This document shows, in pieces, positions 1 through 9,684 of a DNA stretch of 64,000 nucleotides. The stretch comes from Acidobacteriota bacterium. Its GTDB lineage: Bacteria; Acidobacteriota; UBA6911; RPQK01; JAJDTT01. The stretch spans positions 104,038 to 168,037 of the forward strand of contig JAPPLF010000066.1 in the NCBI GenBank assembly GCA_028874215.1, read 5' to 3'. The number at the start of each line of letters is the position of its first letter. Within the stretch, counting starts at the first letter, position 1. The notes beneath the pieces are model-generated. The model had not been told where the DNA came from and did no database searches. It saw only the letters and a program-made list of their open reading frames with translations. The position numbers and the translations under genes were made by a program.

Positions 1-1886
1 GCAGTGACTGGCTGCCGGACCGAAGCCCTCTTTCTCACTTCCAGGTGAATGCTCAGCATCGACAGAGCGGCGGGAGTGATACCGGGAATCCGGGACGCCT
101 GACCCAGGCTGGTGGGGCGAACCCGCTCCAGACGCTCCTTCATTTCCAGGGAAAGCCCGTTGACGCGGCCGAAGTCGAGTTGGGCAGGGATGATTCTGCC
201 CTCCATGTTCTTCAGCCGCCGGACATCCTCCATCTGCAGGCGGATATAGCCTTCGTACCGGATCTGCGTCTGGACCACCTGTCCCTCTTCACGGCTCAGA
301 TGATGCCCGTGGGCCCTCAAAATGGGAGTCATGTCACGAATGTCGACCTCTGGCCGCTTGAGCAGGCGGTCCAGGCAGGCGCCACGGGGAGCGCCGGTGC
401 GAACCCTCAGCTCCTCCAGCAGGCGGGACGCTTTCTTCAGGCGGGTTTTCCGCAAGAAATCGATGGCGTCGTCGATCCGCTGCCATTTGTCCCGGAATTT
501 GTCGAAGAGTTTCGACGACACCAGTCCCAGCCTGTGGCCGTGAGGCATGAGTCGCCGGTCGGCATTGTCGATCCTGAGCAGCAGGCGGCACTCGGCTCGG
601 GACGTGAACATCCGGTACGGCTCGTCGACATCCTTGGTGACCAGGTCGTCCACCAGGATGCCCAGATAGCTCTCGCTGCGGCTGGGCACGAAGGGCTCGC
701 CTCCCGCGGCCTTGAGGGCCGCATTGATGCCGGCGAGGATTCCCTGGCCGGCGGCTTCCTCGTAGCCCGTGGTTCCATTGATCTGGCCGGCATGAAACAA
801 CCCCTCGACCTTCTTGGTCTCCAGCGAGGGCCGCAGCTCCGACGGTTGAACGTAGTCGTACTCGACCGCATAGCCCGGCCGGATCATGGTCGCGTCTTCC
901 AAGCCGTCGATCTGGGCCAGGATCTCTGCCTGCACGTCCACCGGAAGGCTGGTGGAGAGGCCGCTGACGTATATGAGTTCGGAATCGAGCCCTTCCGGCT
1001 CCAGAAAGAGTTGATGGCGGTCGTGGTGCGGAAACTTCACCACCTTGTCCTCGATGGAGGGGCAGTAGCGGGGACCGAGGCCCACGATGTCTCCGCTGTA
1101 AAGAGGACTGCGGTGCAGATTGTTGCGAATCACCTGGTGGACGCGATTGTTGGTGAGCGTGAGCCAACAGTCGACCTGGGGCAGTCTCGGCCCAGGGCTT
1201 TGGAACGAGAACAGGGTGGGGTCCGGATCGCTCGACTGGACTTCGAAACGCGAGACGTCGATGCTCTTCCTTTCGAGCCGCGGCGGCGTTCCGGTCTTCA
1301 GGCGCCCGAGGCGAAAACCGATGGATTTCAACGACCGGGCGAGCTGCACGGAAGCCTTTTCGCCCGAACGGCCGGCGCGGAACTTCTTTTGCCCCAAATG
1401 GCAGAGGCCGTTCAGGAAGGTGCCGGTGGTCAAGACGACGCAGGCCGCGTCGATCCGGTCGCCGGCAGCGGTTTCGATACCGGCGATCCGGTTCCCACGC
1501 CGCAGCAGGGCGGTGGCCTCGGCCTGGACGACCGTCAGGTTGTCCTGACAACGCAGCCGGTGCTGCATCTCCTGCCGGTAGAGTTTCTTGTCGCACTGGG
1601 CGCGAGGGGCTTGGACGGCAGGGCCGCGACTCCGATTGAGCAGCCGGAAATGGATTCCGTTGGAATCCCCCACTTGGCCGATGAGGCCTCCCAGGGCATC
1701 GATCTCCCGCACCAGGTGTCCCTTGCCGATGCCCCCGACCGACGGGTTGCATGACATCTGGGCAATCATTTCCCGGTTTATGGTGACCAGGGCGGTCTTG
1801 GCCCCCATTCGGGCCGCGGCTGACGCCGCCTCACAACCCGCGTGGCCGCCCCCAATGACAATGACGTCGACGGAGAGATCGGGCAT
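1..1886 (-). CDS. mnmG: tRNA uridine-5-carboxymethylaminomethyl modification enzyme MnmG (3' end cut by window edge)
   Basis: FAD-dependent subunit of the MnmEG complex, which installs the 5-carboxymethylaminomethyl group on wobble U34 of several tRNAs in the cytoplasm. The N-terminus has the dinucleotide-binding motif [14 protein letters not shown], followed by [14 protein letters not shown]. Both MnmG signatures are readable: [17 protein letters not shown] mid-protein and [17 protein letters not shown] further on. Translation from the ATG at 1886-1884 stays open for 628 codons to the window edge and reaches the usual C-terminal [15 protein letters not shown] segment, so only the last few residues are missing. 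It starts 66 bp after the stop of the small gene at 1953-2216 and probably shares its transcript. The identification is firm; only the stop lies outside the window. Confidence 0.96.
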   Translation of the reverse strand, partial: MPDLSVDVIVIGGGHAGCEAASAAARMGAKTALVTINREMIAQMSCNPSVGGIGKGHLVREIDALGGLIGQVGDSNGIHFRLLNRSRGPAVQAPRAQCDKKLYRQEMQHRLRCQDNLTVVQAEATALLRRGNRIAGIETAAGDRIDAACVVLTTGTFLNGLCHLGQKKFRAGRSGEKASVQLARSLKSIGFRLGRLKTGTPPRLERKSIDVSRFEVQSSDPDPTLFSFQSPGPRLPQVDCWLTLTNNRVHQVIRNNLHRSPLYSGDIVGLGPRYCPSIEDKVVKFPHHDRHQLFLEPEGLDSELIYVSGLSTSLPVDVQAEILAQIDGLEDATMIRPGYAVEYDYVQPSELRPSLETKKVEGLFHAGQINGTTGYEEAAGQGILAGINAALKAAGGEPFVPSRSESYLGILVDDLVTKDVDEPYRMFTSRAECRLLLRIDNADRRLMPHGHRLGLVSSKLFDKFRDKWQRIDDAIDFLRKTRLKKASRLLEELRVRTGAPRGACLDRLLKRPEVDIRDMTPILRAHGHHLSREEGQVVQTQIRYEGYIRLQMEDVRRLKNMEGRIIPAQLDFGRVNGLSLEMKERLERVRPTSLGQASRIPGITPAALSMLSIHLEVRKRASVRQPVT

Positions 1887-1952
1887 ATGGTGGGGAAGGT
1901 AGCCCCTTCGCGTCCGGAGGCTCCCAAAATGGACCCGGACAGAAAGGGTGTG

Positions 1953-2216
1953 CTACTCGGGGCTGATCTTCAGCGAACGCAGAAACTTCTCGTCCTGACC
2001 CGTCAACTGAAGCCTTACCGCTGACAGTTTCTTGGCTGGCGCCGCGCCGCTCCCCCGGGCATTGAAGCCGATGGTGGCTTCGATGATGAGGAAGACATCG
2101 TATCCGTGCTCTCGAATGCCTTGAATGGCGGCGTTGATCTGGGGGGAGTTGACGAGGGCGTCGTTGATGGCCGACTCGAGTTTCTTCTTGTAGTCCTTCA
2201 ACTGCCCGTCTCGCAT
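1953..2216 (-). CDS. Conserved-looking small protein of unknown function (87 aa)
   Basis: I do not recognise this family. The 87-residue product has a charged helical N-terminus (MRDGQLKDYKKKLESAIND), a middle segment with INAAIQGIREHGYDVFLIIE, and a short hydrophobic strand; it has no signal peptide or cysteines. The start is chosen because AAGGGTGG lies just upstream of the ATG at 2216; longer in-frame readings run into the mutase gene on the other strand. It lies directly upstream of mnmG on the same strand (66 bp gap), which suggests co-transcription. It is divergent from the mutase gene at 2331, so the 114 bp between them should hold both promoters. Confidence 0.7.
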   Translation of the reverse strand: MRDGQLKDYKKKLESAINDALVNSPQINAAIQGIREHGYDVFLIIEATIGFNARGSGAAPAKKLSAVRLQLTGQDEKFLRSLKISPE

Positions 2217-2330
2217 TTGAGTTCCACCCTTCCCGTTGCTAACATCCAGCCGAAATCGAGCAAGGCCATGGCCTTGCGGCTTGCTGGCCTTGGATTGAGC
2301 CCATGATATCAAACGCGAGGGGCTTGTAAA

Positions 2331-3932
2331 GTGAGGAAGGATGCCACCAAATTGAGCTCCGGCGACGGCGCCGGCGAGCCCGGGAAGGCATGCCACGGGC
2401 CTCGCGACATGCCGGAGTTCGACGAGATTTCGGATCTGGGGGAACCGGGCGGCTATCCATTCACTCGGGGCGCTTATCCGGGCATGTATCGTGACCGGCA
2501 CTGGACGATCCGCCAGTATTCGGGTTACGCCACCGCTCGGGAATCCAATCGCCGATACCGCTACCTCCTCTCTCAGGGAAACCGGGGCCTGTCCGTAGCG
2601 TTCGACCTGCCGACTCAGTTGGGCTTGGATTCGGACCATCCCCTGGCGGAGGGAGAGGTGGGCCGCGCCGGTGTTGCCATTGACGGCCTGTGGGACATGG
2701 AAACCCTGTTTCGTGAAATCGACCTGGGCAGGGTTTCCACCTCCATGACCATCAACGCCACCGCGCCGATTCTGCTGGCGCTCTATCTGGTTCAGGCCCG
2801 CCGGCAAGGAACGTCCTGGGGGGCGGTACGGGGCACGGTCCAGAACGATATTCTCAAGGAATACATTGCGCGCGGCACTTATCTCTATCCGGTGGAAGCG
2901 TCCCTCCGGCTGGTGACCGACCTGGTGGCGTTCTGCCATGAGGCGGCGCCCGGATGGAACCCGATTTCCATCAGCGGCTACCATATCCGGGAGGCCGGGT
3001 CTACGGCCGCTCAGGAGATCGGCTTCACGCTGGCCAATGCCGAAACCTACGTCGAATCGGTCTTGAAGGCGGGACTCCACATCGATGATTTCTCCCCCCG
3101 GCTCTCCTTCTTTTTCGCTGCCCACAACGACCTCTTCGAGGAGGTGGCCAAGTTCCGCGCGGCGCGCCGGCTCTGGGCCCGTTGCGTCAAGGAACGCTGG
3201 GGCGCCCGGAATCCCAAGTCCTGCATGATGCGTTTTCACACCCAGACCGGCGGAAGCACGCTGACGGCGCAGCAGCCGGACAACAACGTGGTCCGAACCG
3301 CCGTGCAGGCATTGGCCGCGGTTCTGGGAGGCACCCAGTCGCTTCACACCAACGGGAAAGACGAGGCCATGTCTCTTCCGACGGAAGCCGCCGCCGAGCT
3401 GGCGCTCCGGACCCAGCAGATTCTGGCCCACGAATCGGGCCTGACGGAGGCGGTCGACCCGCTCGGCGGAAGTTGGTATCTGGAGAAGCTCACAAACCGC
3501 CTGGAGGAGGAGTCGGAGAGCTACCTGGAGCGCATTCGGTCCATGGGAGGGATGGTGCCGGCCATCGAGAGCGGTTTCATCCAAAGAGAGATCCAGGACT
3601 CGGCTCATCGTCTCCAAAGAACCCTGGAGTCGGGGGAGCGGGTGGTCGTGGGCGTCAATCGATTTCAAGATGAAGATCCGGTGGACATTGAGTTGTTGAG
3701 GGTGGACCCCGAGACGAGAGAGCGGCAGATGATGGAATTGTCACAGCATCGGGCCGCACGGAACCGGGACCGCTGGCGGCGGTCCATGGAGAAGCTGAGC
3801 CGAACGGCCCGTGGGCGGAAGAACCTGATGGCCGCCATCGTGGAGGGGGTCGAAGCGGGCGCGACGGTCGGAGAAATGTCCGAGGCCATGGGAGAGGTGT
3901 TTGGAGAGTATCGGGAACGGGTGGTGCTGTAG
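2331..3932 (+). CDS. Methylmalonyl-CoA mutase, large (catalytic) subunit without B12 domain
   Basis: Catalytic TIM-barrel subunit of an adenosylcobalamin-dependent acyl-CoA mutase, expected to interconvert methylmalonyl-CoA and succinyl-CoA. Family segments appear in order: [57 protein letters not shown], and [11 protein letters not shown]. The Tyr in TIRQY and the Arg in [11 protein letters not shown] match the residues known to favour the methylmalonyl substrate over isobutyryl. The protein has 533 aa and ends where the C-terminal cobalamin-binding domain would begin, so a separate B12 subunit is required; none is in this window. The start is GTG, supported by GAGGGG eight bases upstream. 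The N-terminal SGIxVKxLYTP-type segment of longer homologues is absent. Confidence 0.9.
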   Translation: MRKDATKLSSGDGAGEPGKACHGPRDMPEFDEISDLGEPGGYPFTRGAYPGMYRDRHWTIRQYSGYATARESNRRYRYLLSQGNRGLSVAFDLPTQLGLDSDHPLAEGEVGRAGVAIDGLWDMETLFREIDLGRVSTSMTINATAPILLALYLVQARRQGTSWGAVRGTVQNDILKEYIARGTYLYPVEASLRLVTDLVAFCHEAAPGWNPISISGYHIREAGSTAAQEIGFTLANAETYVESVLKAGLHIDDFSPRLSFFFAAHNDLFEEVAKFRAARRLWARCVKERWGARNPKSCMMRFHTQTGGSTLTAQQPDNNVVRTAVQALAAVLGGTQSLHTNGKDEAMSLPTEAAAELALRTQQILAHESGLTEAVDPLGGSWYLEKLTNRLEEESESYLERIRSMGGMVPAIESGFIQREIQDSAHRLQRTLESGERVVVGVNRFQDEDPVDIELLRVDPETRERQMMELSQHRAARNRDRWRRSMEKLSRTARGRKNLMAAIVEGVEAGATVGEMSEAMGEVFGEYRERVVL

Positions 3933-3970
3933 CCTCCAGGTTCCGTAACCGCAGACGGAGAGTGAACGAA

Positions 3971-5200
3971 ATGGTCGATTTGCTTCCCTACGAGGAGGCC
4001 TTGGAGCGAATTCTCGCCCAGTGTCCGCCCCCGGTGACGGTGAAGCTGCCATTGGAGCAGTGTCTGGATCGAGTTCTGGCGGCTCCCGTGCGTGCGGACG
4101 CTGACGTTCCCCCGTTCAACAAATCGTTCATGGATGGTTTTGCCGTCCGCAGCGCCGACGTCAGGAAGGTCCCGGCCCGCCTGGACGTGGTTGGAGAGGT
4201 GGCGGCCGGGGCGGATTCATTGCCGTCCGTGGCTCCGGGCGAAACGGTGCGGATCATGACCGGGGCGCCTGTCCCGCGCGACACCGATGCGGTCCAGATG
4301 GTGGAGGAGTCGAGAATGGTCGATGGGTCCACCGTGGAGATCCTGAAAACGGTGGCGGCGGGAGCCAACGTCGCCAGCCGGGGCAGGGAAGTCGCCCGGG
4401 GAAGCGTGGTTCTGGAAGCAGGAAGATTGATCGGTCCCGCCGAGATCGGCGTCCTGGCCACGTTCGGCCAGGCTCGACCGGAAGTCTTTCGGCCCCTCTC
4501 CGTGACCGTGGTCTCCACCGGGGATGAGTTGGTTCCGGTCGAAGCCCGGCCCCGATTCGGGCAGATACGGAATTCCAACGGCCCCATGATCTCGGCGCTC
4601 TGTCGCCGCCTCGGGCTGAAGGTCGAATCGGAGGTCTCGGTGGGGGACGATCCGGAGCGCATCGCGGAGGTCATTAGATCCGGCCTGAAATCCGACCTCC
4701 TCCTCCTCTCCGGCGGTGTGTCCATGGGGGAGTATGATTTCGTTCACCGGATCCTGGAGCGGGAAGGAGCCAGTCTGATTTTCCACAAGGCCGCCGTCAA
4801 ACCGGGAAAACCGATCTGCGTGGGCCGCAGGGGATCGACGCTGGCCTTCGGTCTTCCCGGCAATCCGGTTTCGGCGTTCGTTACCTTTCAGCTTTTTGCA
4901 AGGCCGTTGGTTCGCCGCTGGATGGGATTCGTATCGGTTTCATTGCGCAGGATCGAGGCCACGTTGACGCAGGCGGTTTCCCAGAAGCCGGGCCGAACCT
5001 TCTTCAAGCCGGCCCGCACGGAATGGAGCGGCGGCCTTCGGGTTTCTCCCGTCGAGACGGGAGGGTCCGCCGATCTGACGGGGTTTGCGAGGGCCGATTC
5101 CCTGTTGATCATTCCCGCCCACGTCTCCGGGATCGCCGCCGGCGAGCGGGCCTCGGTCCTGCTCCTGGACGCCGACCCGGGCCGTGGCCGGCTGGCATGA
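3971..5200 (+). CDS. moeA: Molybdopterin molybdenumtransferase MoeA
   Basis: Inserts molybdate into adenylylated molybdopterin in the last step of molybdenum cofactor synthesis, in the cytoplasm. Diagnostic segments are PPFNKSFMDGFAV, RIMTGAPVPRDTDAVQMVE, VVSTGDELV, LLLSGGVSMGEYDFV and PGKPICVG followed by GLPGNPVSAFVTF; the last matches the MoeA/Mog catalytic domain. Length (409 aa) is normal. GGAG lies about eleven bases before the ATG at 3971; an in-frame GTG at 3962 is also possible but would sit on top of that site. It is followed after 12 bp by moaC, forming a small Moco operon downstream of the mutase gene. Confidence 0.95.
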   Translation: MVDLLPYEEALERILAQCPPPVTVKLPLEQCLDRVLAAPVRADADVPPFNKSFMDGFAVRSADVRKVPARLDVVGEVAAGADSLPSVAPGETVRIMTGAPVPRDTDAVQMVEESRMVDGSTVEILKTVAAGANVASRGREVARGSVVLEAGRLIGPAEIGVLATFGQARPEVFRPLSVTVVSTGDELVPVEARPRFGQIRNSNGPMISALCRRLGLKVESEVSVGDDPERIAEVIRSGLKSDLLLLSGGVSMGEYDFVHRILEREGASLIFHKAAVKPGKPICVGRRGSTLAFGLPGNPVSAFVTFQLFARPLVRRWMGFVSVSLRRIEATLTQAVSQKPGRTFFKPARTEWSGGLRVSPVETGGSADLTGFARADSLLIIPAHVSGIAAGERASVLLLDADPGRGRLA

Positions 5201-5212
5201 GAGGAGGCGAAA

Positions 5213-5668
5213 ATGTCGCGGCTGACTCATGTGGACTCCACCGGGAAAGCGCGCATGGTGGATATCGGCGCCAAGAAACTGGTCCGCAGGACGGCGGCGG
5301 CCGAGGGACGGGTCCTCATTGCGGAGAGGACCCGGCGGGCCATACTCGAAGCCGGTCTTCCCAAGGGCAACCCGTTCGAGGTCGCCCGCTTGGCCGGGAT
5401 CGAGGCGGCCAAGCGGACCAGCGGCCTGATTCCGCTCTGCCACAACATCAACCTGGATTTTGTGGACGTGGACGTGGAGTTGGACGAGTCGGGGTTCCTG
5501 ATCCGGAGCCGGGTCAGTTGCCGCTGGGCGACCGGCGTGGAGATGGAGGCCTTGACGGCGGTGGCTGTCGCCGCCCTGACTCTCTACGACATGTGCAAGG
5601 CCGTGGACCCGGGATTGGAGATCGGCCGGATTCGCCTCCTGGAAAAGACGAAGTCCCCCCTGGCCTGA
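5213..5668 (+). CDS. moaC: Cyclic pyranopterin monophosphate synthase MoaC
   Basis: Works with MoaA to convert GTP to cyclic pyranopterin monophosphate, the first stage of molybdenum cofactor synthesis. The 151-aa product begins [16 protein letters not shown] and carries [15 protein letters not shown], then [24 protein letters not shown], which hold the conserved Lys, His, Glu, Asp and Lys of the active site. A strong ribosome site (GAGGAGG) sits just before the ATG. It follows moeA by 12 bp and is probably co-transcribed. The only oddity is the motif [11 protein letters not shown] where most homologues have a Thr-rich segment. Confidence 0.95.
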   Translation: MSRLTHVDSTGKARMVDIGAKKLVRRTAAAEGRVLIAERTRRAILEAGLPKGNPFEVARLAGIEAAKRTSGLIPLCHNINLDFVDVDVELDESGFLIRSRVSCRWATGVEMEALTAVAVAALTLYDMCKAVDPGLEIGRIRLLEKTKSPLA

Positions 5669-5693
5669 CCCCGACCCAACGCCGATCCTCCGT

Positions 5694-5699
5694 TATAAT
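5694..5699 (+). promoter_or_regulatory. TATAAT -10 element placed for a leaderless mRNA of the VWA gene
   Basis: A perfect TATAAT ends seven bases before the GTG at 5706, so transcription would begin on or next to the start codon. No good -35 is visible at the usual distance (the hexamer there is CCGACC). The call rests on the match and the spacing alone. Confidence 0.5.
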
Positions 5700-5705
5700 G
5701 GACGC

Positions 5706-6698
5706 GTGGCCCATCTGGCATTGTTGATCTGGGGTTTCTTCTGGCCCGCCATCCAGGACGACGTCCCCCCCGAAGCCGAGGAAACCGACACCGGCTTTCG
5801 AATCGGTGTCGCCGTAGACCAGGTCTTCCTTTCGGTGAACGCGCGATCCGCCCAGGGCGGCTTCCTCCGGGGTTTGACCCGCGACCAGTTCTCCGTCTAC
5901 GAGGACGGCGTCCGGCAGGAGATCCTGAACTTCTACAGCGAGGCGCTGCCCGTGCGCGTGGTGCTGCTGGTGGATGTCAGCGGAAGCACCCGGGGAAGCC
6001 AGAGCGAGATCCGGCGGGCGGCTCTCCGCTTTGTGGACAGCCTCGGCGAGGAAGACCAGATCGCCGTCATCACTTTCAGCAACCTCCCCAAGCTCATCCT
6101 CGATTGGACCAACGACCGCCAGCGCATCGAAAACGCGATGCTGAAGATCTACGCCAAGGGAAAGACGGTTCTAAACGATGCCCTCTACGTCACCTGCGAC
6201 GATCTCCTGGCCGGCGTGTCGGGAAGAAAGGCGATCATTCTGCTGTCCGACGGAATCGACACCAACAGCATGGTCACACCCGACGAGGTCCTGGACCTGG
6301 TGACCCGCTCGGAGGCCATGACCTACGTCGCGTCCACGGTGGAAGCATACTGGGTAAGCGCCAGGTACATGCGAATCCAACTCCAGAGCCGCGGCCGCCT
6401 CATCCCCAGGCAGATGACGGACGAGTACATCGTCGGGGTGAAGAAATTCCTCCGTACGCTGGCGGATCGGACCGGCGGCCGCGTCCTTGACAGCGAGGCC
6501 TTCGGAAGCCTTTCCGACGTCTATGTGAGGGTCGCGGAAGAGCTTAAGAATCAATACTATATTTCTTATCGTCCGACGAATCGCGCCCGTGACGGCTCAT
6601 GGCGCGACGTGACCATCCGGGCGGCGGTTCCCGGTGCCGTCGTCCATACCCGGCCCGGATACTACGCCCCCGGTTCGCCGCCGGGGCCCCGTCCGTAG
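5706..6698 (+). CDS. VWA-domain protein of the acidobacterial VWFA-related type
   Basis: Extracytoplasmic von Willebrand factor A protein; its ligand and partner are unknown. A short hydrophobic N-terminus (LALLIWGFFW) may act as a signal peptide or anchor. A beta-rich segment with GLTRDQFSVYEDG, typical of the acidobacterial VWFA-related family, precedes the VWA domain. The MIDAS motif is DVSGS at residues 90-94, with the distal Thr in GKTVLNDAL and Asp in LLSDGID. The C-terminus (NQYYISYRP, then TRPGYYAP) is also characteristic of the family. The gene follows moaC by 37 bp but has its own -10 element. The start is GTG; the role is not predictable from context. Confidence 0.85.
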   Translation: MAHLALLIWGFFWPAIQDDVPPEAEETDTGFRIGVAVDQVFLSVNARSAQGGFLRGLTRDQFSVYEDGVRQEILNFYSEALPVRVVLLVDVSGSTRGSQSEIRRAALRFVDSLGEEDQIAVITFSNLPKLILDWTNDRQRIENAMLKIYAKGKTVLNDALYVTCDDLLAGVSGRKAIILLSDGIDTNSMVTPDEVLDLVTRSEAMTYVASTVEAYWVSARYMRIQLQSRGRLIPRQMTDEYIVGVKKFLRTLADRTGGRVLDSEAFGSLSDVYVRVAEELKNQYYISYRPTNRARDGSWRDVTIRAAVPGAVVHTRPGYYAPGSPPGPRP

Positions 6699-6803
6699 CC
6701 GTTCTTCCCGGCGTCGACAGGCTCACGACGTGCCGGATCCCGCCGCGTGACGCCGGTGGGCGGCAGGGCCTGAGAGCCGCTCCAAAATAGACCGCCGCGC
6801 GCG

Positions 6804-6833
6804 TTGACATAAACAGGACCAAATTAGTACTAT
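6804..6833 (+). promoter_or_regulatory. suf operon promoter with probable SufR operator
   Basis: TTGACA at 6804-6809 and TACTAT at 6828-6833 are separated by 18 bp, giving a good sigma70-type promoter for sufR-sufBCDSUT. The imperfect dyad GGACCAAATTAGTAC (6816-6830) fills the spacer and overlaps the -10. A repressor bound there would block RNA polymerase, which fits autoregulation by the Rrf2-type protein encoded just downstream. The operator assignment is inference from position and symmetry. Confidence 0.7.
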
Positions 6834-6858
6834 ATGCGCTCCAGAGGGTGACGAAGCC

Positions 6859-7329
6859 GTGATTCGAATGAGCAAGGAGGCCGACTACGGAATCGTTCTG
6901 TTGACGCATTTTGCCGGTGGCGAGGGACTGACCTACAGTGCTCGAACACTTTCCGACGAAACCCGGATCCCGCTGCCCATGGTCAGCAAGATCCTCAAGG
7001 TCCTGACTCGGCAAGGAGTCCTGTCGTCCCGCCGCGGCGCCAAGGGGGGCTATAGTCTGGCACTCAAGCCGGGGCGAATCTCGGTGGCGGACATCATCAA
7101 CGTCATCGAGGGGCCCATTGCCATGACCGAGTGCATCGGGACCCCTGGCGAGTGCAAGCAGGAGCCGGTCTGCTGTATCCGGAGCAACTGGCAAGTGATC
7201 AATCAGGCGGTTCTGGACGCACTGGAGAGGATCAGTCTGCTGGACATGACATCGCCCCTCGCAGACTCGTTGGTCCCGCTGGAGGCGGGACGCGGGAACG
7301 AGTTGGACCCGCCGCAGGCCAGAGGCTGA
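6859..7329 (+). CDS. sufR: Rrf2-family Fe-S cluster sensing repressor (SufR/IscR type)
   Basis: Winged-helix Rrf2 regulator, expected to bind a [2Fe-2S] or similar cluster and adjust suf expression to cluster demand. The N-terminal helix-turn-helix is in residues 4-60 with the wing [12 protein letters not shown]. Cysteines at 92, 99 and 105 (plus 106) lie in [16 protein letters not shown], at nearly the spacing of the three cluster ligands of E. coli IscR. The GTG start at 6859 has GAGGGTG eight bases upstream; an ATG at 6868 is the alternative. It heads the suf operon, 50 bp before sufB. The Rrf2 identity is firm; the name sufR is by context. Confidence 0.9.
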   Translation: MIRMSKEADYGIVLLTHFAGGEGLTYSARTLSDETRIPLPMVSKILKVLTRQGVLSSRRGAKGGYSLALKPGRISVADIINVIEGPIAMTECIGTPGECKQEPVCCIRSNWQVINQAVLDALERISLLDMTSPLADSLVPLEAGRGNELDPPQARG

Positions 7330-7379
7330 ATACCGGGAAGGATTGCCGGAACGACCATCGTCGGCGAGAGAGGAATCCC

Positions 7380-8837
7380 ATGCCTACTGAGATGGAACAG
7401 TTGCAGGATCTGGCGGCGGAGGAATACAAGTACGGCTTCTACACCGATGTGGAGACCGACGAAGTTCCTCCCGGCCTGGACGAAAACACCATCGGGTTGA
7501 TTGCCTCCAAGAAGGAGGAGCCCGAGTGGATGCTCCAGTGGCGGCTCAGGGCCTATCGCCGCTGGCGGAAGATGGCGGAGCCCGAGTGGCCCAATGTCCA
7601 CTATCCCCCCATCGACTACCAGGACATCGTCTACTATTCGGCTCCCAAGTCCAACGGCGACGGCCCCAAGAGCCTGGACGACATCGACCCGGAGATCCGC
7701 GCCACCTACGAAAAACTGGGCATACCTCTGCGGGAGCAGGAAATGCTGGCCGGAGTCACGGAGGTGGCCGTGGATGCCGTCTTCGACAGCGTCTCGGTGG
7801 CCACGACCTTCAAGGAGAAGCTCTCGGAACTGGGAATCATCTTCTGTTCGTTCAGCGAAGCCATTCAGGAGCATCCGGAACTGATTCGACGCTATCTGGG
7901 GACGGTGGTGCCCCACACCGACAATTTCTTTGCGGCCTTGAACTCGGCCGTCTTCACCGACGGTTCCTTCGTGTACGTTCCCAAAGGCGTCCGCTGTCCC
8001 ATGGAGCTCTCCACCTACTTCCGCATCAATGCCGCCAAGACCGGCCAGTTCGAGCGCACGCTGATCGTCGCCGACGAGGGGTCCTACGTCAGCTATCTCG
8101 AGGGTTGCACGGCCCCCATGAGAGACGAGAACCAGCTCCACGCGGCGGTGGTGGAGCTGGTGGCGCTGGACAATGCCGAGATCAAGTACTCCACCATTCA
8201 GAATTGGTACCCGGGAGACAAGAACGGCAAGGGCGGCATCTACAATTTCGTCACCAAGCGGGGCAAGTGCCAGGGCGTCAATTCCAAGATCTCATGGACG
8301 CAGGTGGAGACAGGATCGGCAATTACCTGGAAATATCCGAGCTGCATCCTGCTGGGCGACAATTCCGTGGGGGAGTTCTACTCGGTGGCCCTGACCAACA
8401 ACCGGCAGCAGGCGGATACCGGGACGAAGATGATCCACATCGGCAAGAACACCAGGAGCAACATCGTCTCCAAGGGGATTTCGGCCGGCCATGGACAGAA
8501 TACCTACCGGGGCCTGGTCCGGATCGGCTCCGGCGCCGAAAGGGCCCGCAACTATACCCAGTGCGATTCCATGTTGATGGGGGACGAGTGTGGAGCCCAT
8601 ACCTTCCCCTATATCGAGGTGAACAACAGCAGCGCCCACATGGAGCACGAGGCGTCGACCTCAAAGATCGGAGAGGATCAGATCTTCTATTGCCAGCAGC
8701 GGGGACTTTCGGCGGAGGACGCCGTCTCCATGATCGTCAATGGCTTCTGCAAGAAGGTCATCAAGGAACTGCCGATGGAATTTGCCGTCGAGGCCCAGAA
8801 ACTGTTGTCCATCAGCCTCGAAGGAAGCGTCGGGTAA
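7380..8837 (+). CDS. sufB: Fe-S cluster scaffold protein SufB
   Basis: Core scaffold of the SufBC2D complex, on which Fe-S clusters are built with sulfur from SufS. The 485-aa product matches the family length. Segments include [51 protein letters not shown] and, near the C-terminus, [15 protein letters not shown], then [14 protein letters not shown]. The ATG at 7380 gives the normal SufB N-terminus; the frame is open further upstream but only as overlap with sufR. It is the second gene of the operon, 58 bp before sufC. Confidence 0.97.
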   Translation: MPTEMEQLQDLAAEEYKYGFYTDVETDEVPPGLDENTIGLIASKKEEPEWMLQWRLRAYRRWRKMAEPEWPNVHYPPIDYQDIVYYSAPKSNGDGPKSLDDIDPEIRATYEKLGIPLREQEMLAGVTEVAVDAVFDSVSVATTFKEKLSELGIIFCSFSEAIQEHPELIRRYLGTVVPHTDNFFAALNSAVFTDGSFVYVPKGVRCPMELSTYFRINAAKTGQFERTLIVADEGSYVSYLEGCTAPMRDENQLHAAVVELVALDNAEIKYSTIQNWYPGDKNGKGGIYNFVTKRGKCQGVNSKISWTQVETGSAITWKYPSCILLGDNSVGEFYSVALTNNRQQADTGTKMIHIGKNTRSNIVSKGISAGHGQNTYRGLVRIGSGAERARNYTQCDSMLMGDECGAHTFPYIEVNNSSAHMEHEASTSKIGEDQIFYCQQRGLSAEDAVSMIVNGFCKKVIKELPMEFAVEAQKLLSISLEGSVG

Positions 8838-8895
8838 ACCGCCGCGCCGCCAATCCATCAAGCCGCGAGGCTCCTGAACTCAGGAAGGGAATCCA

Positions 8896-9660
8896 ATGCT
8901 CGAAATCAGTGATCTGCATGTGAGATCGGGGGATACGAAGATCCTGAAGGGTGTGGATCTTACGGTCCGCAAGGGAGAGATCCACTCCATCATGGGGCCC
9001 AACGGGTCCGGGAAGAGCACCTTGGCCCAAGTGTTGGCCGGCCGGGAAGACTACGAGGTCACTCGGGGATCGATCGCCTACAAGGGCGAAGACCTGTTGG
9101 AGTGCTCACCGGAAGAGCGGGCCCAGGCGGGGATATTCCTGGCCTTTCAATACCCGGTGGAGATTCCCGGAGTGAGCAACACCTATTTCTTGAGGGCCGC
9201 CCTCAACTCGATCCGGGTCAGCCGCTCCCAGGAGGAGGTCGACGCCCTGGATTTCCTCAAGCTGGTCCGTGACAAGACCCGGCTTCTGAAGATGGACGAG
9301 AGCCTCCTGACCCGGCCGGTGAACGAGGGTTTCTCGGGCGGCGAGAAAAAACGCAACGAGGTCTTCCAGATGGCGGTCCTGGAACCGGACCTCTGCATCA
9401 TGGATGAAACCGATTCGGGGCTGGATATCGACGCGCTGAAGGTCGTCGCCCACGGTGTCAACGCCATGAGGTCGTCCGAGCGGGCCATCATCGTCGTGAC
9501 CCATTACCAGCGTCTGCTCAATTACATCGTCCCCGACTTCGTCCATGTCCTGGCCCGCGGCCGCATCGTCCGGTCGGGGGGCAAGGAGTTGGCTCTGGAA
9601 CTGGAAGAAAGAGGGTACGCCGGCCTGGAGCAGAACCGGCCGCGGGCGGTGGCGGGCTAG
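8896..9660 (+). CDS. sufC: Fe-S assembly ATPase SufC
   Basis: ABC-type ATPase that drives conformational change of the SufB-SufD scaffold; it is cytoplasmic and not a transporter. Walker A is GPNGSGKST at residues 34-42. The signature loop is the SufC-specific FSGGEKKRNE, and Walker B is LCIMDETDSGLDID. Length is 254 aa, typical of the family. The start has GGAAGGGAA upstream. It lies between sufB and sufD in the usual order. Confidence 0.97.
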   Translation: MLEISDLHVRSGDTKILKGVDLTVRKGEIHSIMGPNGSGKSTLAQVLAGREDYEVTRGSIAYKGEDLLECSPEERAQAGIFLAFQYPVEIPGVSNTYFLRAALNSIRVSRSQEEVDALDFLKLVRDKTRLLKMDESLLTRPVNEGFSGGEKKRNEVFQMAVLEPDLCIMDETDSGLDIDALKVVAHGVNAMRSSERAIIVVTHYQRLLNYIVPDFVHVLARGRIVRSGGKELALELEERGYAGLEQNRPRAVAG

Positions 9661-9684
9661 CCCGCAATCGAGGCACGAATCGAA

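Noticed and set aside
45..1754. Long plus-strand frame opposite mnmG
   Set aside because: MnmG signatures on the minus strand decide the matter.
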